Shown here: one piece after another, positions 1 to 4,973 of the stretch | Layout of the letters: each line of letters opens with the position of its first letter | Position numbering within the stretch: the stretch's first letter is position 1 | Assembly (NCBI GenBank): GCA_002474405.1 | Contig: DLQW01000044.1 | Span: 1 to 8,500 of the forward strand | Direction: 5' to 3' | DNA length: 8,500 nt | DNA from: Christensenella sp. UBA7597 | GTDB taxonomy: Bacteria; Bacillota; Clostridia; Christensenellales; Borkfalkiaceae | Translations under genes and position numbers: made by a program | The notes under the pieces: model-generated | What the model was told of the DNA's origin: nothing | The model's database searches: none | Seen by the model: the letters and a program-made list of their open reading frames with translations, nothing else

Positions 1-158
1 GCGCACCAGCCCACGCCGTGGGTAAAGCCGCTGATGTCTTTGATTTCCTTCGCGTGAATCCACTTGCCCTCTTCGGGGATAGCGGCATTCTCGTGTCGTG
101 CGACGCCCGCGCCTTTCGCAACGCAGTACATCTGTTCAACTTCCTGTGAGATTGTCAT
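1..158 (-). CDS. Fe-S cluster assembly scaffold-like protein, N-terminal 52 codons (partial)
   Basis: The gene starts at an ATG (156-158) behind a very good ribosome binding site (GGAGGAGAGG, 164-173 on the minus strand) and runs off the left edge, so only 52 residues are visible. It begins MTISQEVEQMYCVAKGAG and ends in KEIKDISGFTHGVGWC. From memory, this resembles a protein common in Clostridia and annotated as an iron-sulfur cluster assembly scaffold protein, usually about 230 residues and often next to a GGGtGRT-type protein. In that family the GVGWC segment continues into a CAPQQGAC-like stretch, which would lie outside the window. Cys12 and Cys52 are the visible cysteines. The protein should be cytosolic; its exact reaction is not well established. 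It has its own strong promoter (242-270) and so appears to be transcribed separately from uvrA2. The family call rests on recall of a short N-terminus and should be treated as probable. Confidence 0.62.
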   Translation of the reverse strand, partial: MTISQEVEQMYCVAKGAGVARHENAAIPEEGKWIHAKEIKDISGFTHGVGWC

Positions 159-241
159 AATGTCCTCTCCTCCATAAAAATTAACGTCTTTAGATTGTTT
201 TCGTCCGTGCGCGGGGCGGACAAGCCCCGATCGCCTATAAC

Positions 242-270
242 AGTATAGCACATCCTGAAAATTTTTTCAA
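242..270 (-). promoter_or_regulatory. Sigma-A promoter with extended -10, for the Fe-S scaffold-like gene
   Basis: On the minus strand the -35 is TTGAAA (265-270) and the -10 is TATACT (242-247), separated by exactly 17 nt. TGC directly before the -10 makes it an extended -10 (TGCTATACT). Transcription should start near position 235, giving a leader of about 77 nt before the ATG at 158. This is the best-scoring promoter by eye in the 233-nt gap between uvrA2 and the scaffold-like gene. No clear intrinsic terminator for uvrA2 precedes it, so some readthrough is possible. Confidence 0.72.
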
Positions 271-391
271 CCGCTTCAAAGCAAATTTTTTCCGCTTTTG
301 AGAAATTTTTTTTGTTTTTTCCAAAGCCGGGCGGCGATCGTCCGCTTTCCTTCCGCCGAACGGCTTCGTTTCCGGGCGGCAAAGAAAAAAT

Positions 392-2866
392 TTACAGATA
401 TTTTCCCGTAACGCTTTCCGGGTCGGCGACGATTTCTTCGGGCGTTCCCTCCGCCACGATTCTGCCGCCCGCGCTTCCTCCGCGCGGTCCCATATCGATA
501 ATATAATCCGCGTTTTTAATCATATCGAGGTCGTGCTCGATCACCACCACCGTCGCGCCGTTTTGAATCAGCCCGTCAAACACTTTTAAAAGCACGCCCA
601 CGTCCTGCGGGTGCAATCCTATCGTCGGTTCGTCGAATACGAAAACCGCGTCGTCCTGCGTCCGCTTCAGCTCCGTCGCCAGTTTCAGCCGCTGCGCCTC
701 TCCGCCCGAAAGCGCGGGCGTGCTTTCGCCGAGCGTCAGATATCCGAGCCCCAGCTCCGCCAGCGTTTCCGCTTTTTCGCGGATTTTCTTATGCTTTTCA
801 AACAATCGCACGGCTTCTCCCGCGGTAACGTTCATCAGTTCCGAAATCGTATACGTTTTGCCGCACAATTCTGTTTTCGCTTCGTCCGCCTGCTTTGCAT
901 ATCTCCTGCCGCCGCAATCGGGGCAGACGATTTCCACGTCCGGCAAAAACTGAATATCCATCGAAATTTCGCCCGTCCCGTCGCACGTCGGGCAACGTAA
1001 ACTTCCCGTATTGTACGAAAAATCGTTGACTTTCCAACCGTGCGTTTTCGCTTCCGCCGTTCCCGCGAAAAGCTTTCTTAAATCGTCCAGAATCCCCGAA
1101 TACGTCGCCACGGTAGAACGCACGTTGATGCCTATCGGCGTCGCGTCGATCAGGTTCACCCGGCGGATGCCTTCCGCGGAAAGAAACTTAATATGCGAAG
1201 GCATTTTCTCTCCGTTGATTTTCGCCTGCAACGCGGGAACAAGGCTTTCCAGCACCGTCGTGGTTTTTCCGCTTCCCGAAACGCCCGTAACCACGCTCAG
1301 CCGTCCTTTCGGAATTTTCACGTCCAGCGCGCGCACGGTATGCAACGGCTCCGTAGCCAGTTCGATGACGCCTTTTTCAAACATTTCGTCTTTCGCGGCG
1401 CGTACGCGCACGTTTACGTTCTTTTTTCCGGAAAGGTAGCCGCCGATCACCGAACGTTCCTCGTTCTCCACTTCGGCAACGCTTCCGCACGCCAGTACGT
1501 TTCCGCCCGATTTTCCCGCGCCGGCGCCCATTTCAATCACGTAATCGGCGGCACTTATCACCCGCGTGTCGTGGTCTACAACCACCACGGAATTGCCGCG
1601 TTTCACAAGGTCGCGTATAACGGCAAGCAACCCGTCCACGTTGGCGGGATGCAACCCTATCGACGGCTCGTCAAGCACGTACAGAACGCCCGTCGTTTTA
1701 TTCCTCACCGCCCGCGCCAGCTGAATCCGCTGCAATTCTCCCGTCGAAAGCGTGTTCGCCGCTCTGTCCGGCGTCAGATAATCCAGTCCGAGATCGATCA
1801 GCCGTTCGGATACGGACAAAAATTCCTTTACGATGCTCTCCGCCATCGGCTGCATTTCTTCGGGCATTTTCGCCGGCACCGTTTTTACCCACGCAATCAG
1901 CTCGCCGAGCGGCATGGCAAGCGCTTCCGGCAGCGTTTTTCCGTCGATTACGGAGCTTCGCGCAATTTTATTCAGCCTCGTTCCGCCGCAGTCCGGGCAG
2001 GTCGTTTCTATCAGAAACTTCGCCACGCGCTTCATTCCCGTTTCGTCCTTCACTTTCGCCAGCGCGTTATCCACGGTATAAACGGCGTTGAAATACGTGA
2101 AATCCAGTTCTCCCGCCTGATTCGAATTTTTAGCGTGATAAAAAATATGTTTCTTCTCCGCCGGTCCGTGAAACACGATTTCTTTTTCTTTCTCCGTCAG
2201 CTCCCTGAACGGCACGTCCGTCCGCACGCCCATCTCGCGGCAGACGTCCGTCATCAAAGACCACATCAACGAGTTCCACGGCGCCACGGCTCCCTCGTCT
2301 ATCGTAAGCGAATCGTCCGGTACCAGCGCGTCGATATTCACTTTCCGCACGATTCCCGTGCCCGAACACGTCGGGCAGGCGCCTGTGGAATTGAAAGAAA
2401 AATCTTCCGCGGCGGGCGGATTGAACATTGCTCCGCAAGCGGGGCAGACCAGTGCCTTTCCGGCGGCGACGTTCATCGACGACGGCACGAAATGTCCGTT
2501 CGGGCACAGATGACTCCCCAGCCTCGAATACATCAGCCTCAGACTGTTCGAAAGCTCCGTCAGCGTTCCGAACGTGCTTCTCACGTTAGGCACCGCGGGG
2601 CGCTGATGCAACGCCAGCGCGGCGGGCACGTTTTCCATCGAATCCACGTTCGCGTTTTCCGCCTGCGAAAGCCTTCTGCGCGTATACGCCGAAAGCGCTT
2701 CGAGGTACCGCCTCGAACCCTCCGCATACAAAACGCCGAGCGCCAAAGACGATTTCCCGCTTCCCGAAACGCCCGCCACGGCAACAAATTTTCCCAGCGG
2801 AATATTCACGTCGATATTTTTCAGATTGTGTACGCGCGCGCCGCGCACGATGATTTCTTCCGGCAT
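392..2866 (-). CDS. uvrA2: UvrA2-type excinuclease ATPase paralogue lacking the UvrB-binding domain
   Basis: This 824-residue protein is a tandem ABC ATPase of the UvrA family. Half one has Walker A GVSGSGKSS (residues 32-40), signature LSTGEL (373-378), Walker B VLYVLDEP (394-401) and switch His in VDHD (430-433). Half two has Walker A GVSGSGKTT (528-536), signature LSGGEA (719-724), Walker B VFVFDEP (741-747) and the switch His in EHD (777-779). Zinc-binding pairs are CPTC/CPDC at 164-167 and 290-293, and CPTC/CPDC at 625-628 and 648-651. Housekeeping UvrA is about 940 residues. Here the region between the first ABC segment and the zinc module shrinks to about 20 residues (121-144), so the UvrB-binding domain is missing. 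This is the known UvrA2 class, which includes Deinococcus UvrA2 and DrrC-like drug-tolerance proteins. It probably binds DNA and hydrolyses ATP, but it is unlikely to load UvrB. The start follows AAGGAAG (2872-2878). It lies 56 nt downstream of the dehydrogenase gene with no promoter seen between, so the two are probably cotranscribed. Confidence 0.9.
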   Translation of the reverse strand: MPEEIIVRGARVHNLKNIDVNIPLGKFVAVAGVSGSGKSSLALGVLYAEGSRRYLEALSAYTRRRLSQAENANVDSMENVPAALALHQRPAVPNVRSTFGTLTELSNSLRLMYSRLGSHLCPNGHFVPSSMNVAAGKALVCPACGAMFNPPAAEDFSFNSTGACPTCSGTGIVRKVNIDALVPDDSLTIDEGAVAPWNSLMWSLMTDVCREMGVRTDVPFRELTEKEKEIVFHGPAEKKHIFYHAKNSNQAGELDFTYFNAVYTVDNALAKVKDETGMKRVAKFLIETTCPDCGGTRLNKIARSSVIDGKTLPEALAMPLGELIAWVKTVPAKMPEEMQPMAESIVKEFLSVSERLIDLGLDYLTPDRAANTLSTGELQRIQLARAVRNKTTGVLYVLDEPSIGLHPANVDGLLAVIRDLVKRGNSVVVVDHDTRVISAADYVIEMGAGAGKSGGNVLACGSVAEVENEERSVIGGYLSGKKNVNVRVRAAKDEMFEKGVIELATEPLHTVRALDVKIPKGRLSVVTGVSGSGKTTTVLESLVPALQAKINGEKMPSHIKFLSAEGIRRVNLIDATPIGINVRSTVATYSGILDDLRKLFAGTAEAKTHGWKVNDFSYNTGSLRCPTCDGTGEISMDIQFLPDVEIVCPDCGGRRYAKQADEAKTELCGKTYTISELMNVTAGEAVRLFEKHKKIREKAETLAELGLGYLTLGESTPALSGGEAQRLKLATELKRTQDDAVFVFDEPTIGLHPQDVGVLLKVFDGLIQNGATVVVIEHDLDMIKNADYIIDMGPRGGSAGGRIVAEGTPEEIVADPESVTGKYL

Positions 2867-2922
2867 ATTTTCTTCCTTTTCTCCGTTCCTTTTCCGAATC
2901 CGCTGCTCTTAAAAACTGCGCA

Positions 2923-3708
2923 TCACGATTGTTTTTCTTTCTGAATTTTATAAACGCATTTCCGCACCAACGCCCGCGGCGCGAATTTCATCAGCCGCAC
3001 CAGAAACCGATTGCCCGCTCCGTGCACGGCAATCACCTTTCCTTTTTTCATCTTTTTATAGCCGTACGCCGCCGTTTTCGCCGCGTCCGCGTTCTTCAGA
3101 TTTTTAAACAGCCCCGATTTTTCCAGCGCCGCAGCGCTTTCGAATCCCGTTTTCGTCGGTCCGGGACAAAGCGCCGTTACGCTCACGTTGTACGGTTTCG
3201 CCTCCACCGCAAGCGCCTCCGTAAACGAAAGCACAAACGCTTTCGTCGCATAATATACGCTCATCAGCGGACCGGGTGCAAACGACGCCACCGAAGCGAC
3301 GTTCAGAATTTTTCCGTTCTTTCTTGCCGTCATCTGCGGCAGAATCAGACGGGTCAGCCGCATAAGCGCCATATCGTTCACCTGCACCATCTCCGTCTGT
3401 TTTGAAAGATCCGAACGGTAAAATTCCCCGAAATCCCCGAATCCCGCGTTGTTCACCAGCGCCGCGATTTCCGCCCGCTTCTCTTCGCAGAACGCAAAAA
3501 GTTTCTCCGGCGCCTCCGCTTCCGAAAGATCACAGATGAAAATCTCCGCCGTAACTCCGTACTCTTTTTCCGTTTCCTCTTTGAGTTTTTTCAGTTTCTC
3601 TCCGTTTCTCGCCGCCAGAATCAGATTGTAGCCGTCTTTCGCAAACAGCCTCGCAAACTCCATTCCGAGCCCTCCCGAAGCGCCCGTAATCACCGCCGTG
3701 TTTTTCAT
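2923..3708 (-). CDS. Short-chain dehydrogenase/reductase (DltE/YdfG-like classical SDR)
   Basis: This 261-residue protein is a classical SDR oxidoreductase with an N-terminal NAD(P)-binding Rossmann fold. The cofactor motif TGASGGLG is at residues 8-15. An Arg-rich patch after the second strand (AARNGEKLKK, from residue 32) favours NADP over NAD by inference. CDLS (59-62) binds the adenine, and NNAG is at 86-89. The catalytic tetrad is Asn111, Ser139, Tyr152 and Lys156 (YYATK), all present, so the enzyme should be active. PGP (182-184) follows in the usual place. The C-terminus is basic (KIQKEKQ), and no signal peptide is visible. The substrate cannot be read from sequence; similar proteins are annotated as general ketoacyl or short-chain reductases. 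The ATG at 3706-3708 is preceded by AAGGAG (CTCCT on plus, 3718-3722) at 9-nt spacing. It is the first gene of a probable two-gene operon with uvrA2. A candidate promoter lies at 3780-3808. Confidence 0.9.
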   Translation of the reverse strand: MKNTAVITGASGGLGMEFARLFAKDGYNLILAARNGEKLKKLKEETEKEYGVTAEIFICDLSEAEAPEKLFAFCEEKRAEIAALVNNAGFGDFGEFYRSDLSKQTEMVQVNDMALMRLTRLILPQMTARKNGKILNVASVASFAPGPLMSVYYATKAFVLSFTEALAVEAKPYNVSVTALCPGPTKTGFESAAALEKSGLFKNLKNADAAKTAAYGYKKMKKGKVIAVHGAGNRFLVRLMKFAPRALVRKCVYKIQKEKQS

Positions 3709-3769
3709 TCGCTTATTCTCCTTCGTTCCGCAATGCGCCCGAAAAATCTACCGGTACGCAAAAATCTCC

Positions 3770-3827
3770 TTATAAAATAATTATACCCGCACGAACGCCG
3801 CCTGAAACGCCGCCGCACGGGTATAAT
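3770..3827 (-). terminator. Probable intrinsic terminator of spo0A (long-loop hairpin)
   Basis: Twenty-one nt after the spo0A stop codon the minus-strand transcript contains AUUAUACCCG (3818-3827) and its exact complement CGGGUAUAAU (3780-3789), a 10-bp perfect stem. Inward, UGCG faces CGUG, adding two G-U and two G-C pairs. The loop is long, about 20 nt. The 3' arm is followed by UAUUUUAUAA, a moderate U-rich tract. On the plus strand the two wobble pairs become A-C mismatches, so the structure is better as a minus-strand RNA. The long loop and interrupted U tract keep the confidence moderate; a DNA operator is the main alternative. Confidence 0.48.
3780..3808 (-). promoter_or_regulatory. 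Possible promoter for the SDR-uvrA2 unit
   Basis: A perfect -10, TATAAT, reads on the minus strand at 3780-3785. With a 17-nt spacer the -35 would be GTTTCA (3803-3808), a poor match to TTGACA (3 of 6). Transcription would start near 3773, about 65 nt before the dehydrogenase ATG. The -10 lies inside the right arm of the inverted repeat 3780-3827, so it may be only a by-product of that repeat. If real, the hairpin arms could also serve as an operator. Confidence 0.3.
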
Positions 3828-3848
3828 CCCCCTCCTTATAAACAATCA

Positions 3849-4628
3849 TCACATCATATTTTCAAGAATCAGCTTGTCCGCCACCAGCGCGATGAATTCG
3901 CTGTTCGTCGGTTTTTCGCTGCCGAGATACACGCGCGTGCCGAAAACGGCGTTTATCGCGTCGATTCTCCCTCTGTTCCACGCCACTTCTATCGCATGCC
4001 TGATGGCACGTTCCACTTTGCTGGAAGTGGTTTTATAAATTTCCGCCACGCCGGGATACAGCTCTTTCGTAACGTTATTGATGATGCGCGGCTGTTTCAC
4101 CGTCATTTTAATGCCTTCGCGCAGATAAGCGTAACCTTTGATATGCGGCGGAATACCGATGGAAATGAAAATATCGCTGATTTTCTCTTCCAGCGAAGTC
4201 GCTCTGCGTTTCTGCGGCAAAGCTTCCGTCGTTTCCGTCGCCGCCGCATTGCCTTTCTCTTCGCAAAGTTCGCTCATCAGTTCCAGGGCGCCCTGTATCG
4301 CGAACGGCTTAATCAAATAATAATCCGCGCCTTCGCGTATCGCGCGTTCGATAACCGCTTCGCCCGAAACGCCCGTTGCGATAATTTTGCTCTGCAACCC
4401 GGCGGCTTTGATTTCGCGGATTACGTTACAGCCGTCAAGCCCTTTTAAAAACGTACCGACAATCACTATGTCCGGCTTCGTCTTTACGATTTGCTTCACT
4501 CCGTTTTCCCCGTCGTCTCCCGTGTAGGCTACAATAAAGTCCCCCTGACGTTCAATCGCACCCTTCAGCTCGTTTAAAAGCGTCGCGTTGCTTTCAAGCA
4601 CTACCACGCGCTTTTCTGCGTTGTACAT
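3849..4628 (-). CDS. spo0A: Spo0A-family response regulator with a receiver lacking the phosphoacceptor Asp
   Basis: The protein has 259 residues, close to the usual Spo0A length of about 260-270. The C-terminal half (about 145-259) is an almost canonical Spo0A DNA-binding domain: HIKGYAYLRE (162-171), the recognition helix region SKVERAIRHAIEVAWNRG (203-220) and KPTNSEFIALVADKL (239-253). The N-terminal half (6-122) has the receiver fold, and Thr85 and Lys107 (IKPF) are conserved. The phosphorylated Asp, in the usual VLDIIMPHLDG context, is Gly58 here (IVIVGTFLKGLDG). The codon at 4455-4457 reads GGT. The N-terminal acidic pair is Glu12-Ser13 instead of Asp-Asp. Phosphorylation by the classical relay therefore looks impossible or altered, while 0A-box binding looks intact. 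A variable linker (about 124-145) joins the domains. The ATG follows GGAGGAG (4636-4642) at 7-nt spacing and a strong promoter. The gene lies between trkH and a dehydrogenase; the usual upstream partner spoIVB is absent. Confidence 0.93.
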   Translation of the reverse strand: MYNAEKRVVVLESNATLLNELKGAIERQGDFIVAYTGDDGENGVKQIVKTKPDIVIVGTFLKGLDGCNVIREIKAAGLQSKIIATGVSGEAVIERAIREGADYYLIKPFAIQGALELMSELCEEKGNAAATETTEALPQKRRATSLEEKISDIFISIGIPPHIKGYAYLREGIKMTVKQPRIINNVTKELYPGVAEIYKTTSSKVERAIRHAIEVAWNRGRIDAINAVFGTRVYLGSEKPTNSEFIALVADKLILENMM

Positions 4629-4685
4629 TGATTTACTCCTCCGATTTTAGTTTATTAAAGCCTTTCAGATTTGCTTTACGAAAGT

Positions 4686-4714
4686 ATTATACTACATCTT
4701 TTACTAAATGTAAA
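4686..4714 (-). promoter_or_regulatory. Sigma-A promoter of spo0A
   Basis: On the minus strand the -35 is TTTACA (4709-4714, 5 of 6 to consensus) and the -10 is TATAAT (4686-4691, 6 of 6), with a 17-nt spacer. Transcription should begin near 4679, about 50 nt before the ATG. The sequence upstream of the -35 is rich in A and T runs, as in an UP element. I saw no clear sigma-H motif (AGGAWWT with a GAAT -10), the type that drives one Bacillus subtilis spo0A promoter. Transcription here therefore looks vegetative. Confidence 0.78.
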
Positions 4715-4772
4715 GTATTTTTTTACAAAAATCAGTAATATTTTTAAAAAATAATAGGTTATTTTAAAATAA

Positions 4773-4791
4773 TATGTCGAAAAGCGTCGAA
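4773..4791 (+). promoter_or_regulatory. Tandem Spo0A-box-like sites (candidate autoregulatory element)
   Basis: TATGTCGAA (4773-4781) matches the 0A box TTTGTCGAA at 8 of 9 positions. AGCGTCGAA (4783-4791) matches at 6 of 9 and keeps the GTCGAA core. The two cores are in the same orientation and exactly 10 bp apart, the arrangement suited to Spo0A binding as a tandem dimer on one face of the helix. They lie about 95-110 bp upstream of the predicted spo0A transcription start and just beyond the trkH terminators. Binding is inferred from the motif and from the conserved DNA-binding domain encoded next door. A chance match of one site is possible; the helical spacing makes the pair more convincing. 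Confidence 0.5.
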
Positions 4792-4880
4792 TTGCCCTCG
4801 ATATACCGAAAAAGAAGCGGAAAACACAGAAAAAATCGTCGTTTCGGCAAGCGAAAAAAGCATTTTTATCAGGAATATTT

Positions 4881-4917
4881 TAAAAAAATAAGCCGTCTTT
4901 CAAAAAGAAACACGGCT
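4881..4917 (-). terminator. Second (distal) intrinsic terminator after trkH
   Basis: In the minus-strand transcript AGCCGU (4912-4917) pairs with ACGGCU (4891-4896). One mismatch follows, then UUUC/GAAA closes a UUUUU loop. The stem is followed at once by UAUUUUUUU (4882-4890), a strong U tract. On the plus strand no U tract follows, so it acts for leftward transcription only. Confidence 0.75.
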
Positions 4918-4924
4918 GAAACAA

Positions 4925-4954
4925 CAAAAACGGACGAGATACTCACTCGTCCGT
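4925..4954 (-). terminator. First intrinsic terminator after trkH
   Basis: A perfect 9-bp stem, ACGGACGAG (plus 4930-4938) against CTCGTCCGT (4946-4954), has a 7-nt loop. Leftward RNA continues into UUUUUGUUGUUU. It begins 19 nt beyond the trkH stop codon and forms a tandem terminator with the hairpin at 4881-4917. Confidence 0.82.
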
Positions 4955-4973
4955 CATCTTATTCCGTTTTATA

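Larger units (their letters stand above)
4629..4973. other. Intergenic region between trkH and spo0A
   Basis: These 345 nt carry no gene I can support. From right to left they hold two consecutive terminators for trkH, a pair of Spo0A-box-like sites, a very A+T-rich stretch (about 4684-4774, with A and T runs that could act as an UP element or bent DNA), the spo0A promoter and its leader of about 50 nt. The start of spo0A is effectively insulated from the trk operon. Confidence 0.7.

Noticed and set aside
328..380. GCCGCCCGG direct repeats and GC-rich hairpins after uvrA2, considered as a terminator
   Set aside because: The hairpins are short and are followed by A runs, not U runs, on the minus strand. 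The only U run directly follows the uvrA2 stop codon without a good stem before it.
155..382. A 75-codon minus-strand frame between uvrA2 and the scaffold-like gene
   Set aside because: It spans the strong promoter and the leader of the downstream gene, has no clear ribosome binding site, and its product resembles no family I know.
1193..2944. A 583-codon plus-strand open frame opposite uvrA2
   Set aside because: It lies antisense to a well-supported UvrA family gene, its translation is Arg/His-rich low-information sequence with no recognisable motif, and long antisense frames arise readily from the codon bias here.
3705..3818. A 37-codon GTG-started frame between spo0A and the SDR gene, ending in an ATGA overlap with the SDR start
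   Set aside because: The AAGGAGGGGG upstream looks like a ribosome binding site, but the spacing to the GTG is long. The predicted peptide is mostly Arg/Phe, and the frame crosses the hairpin and possible promoter. I regard it as chance.
4670..4745. Imperfect repeats of the TTTAC(N)AAA type near the spo0A promoter, considered as a regulator site
   Set aside because: The matches are loose in a very A+T-rich region and include the -35 itself. There is not enough beyond base composition to call a site.
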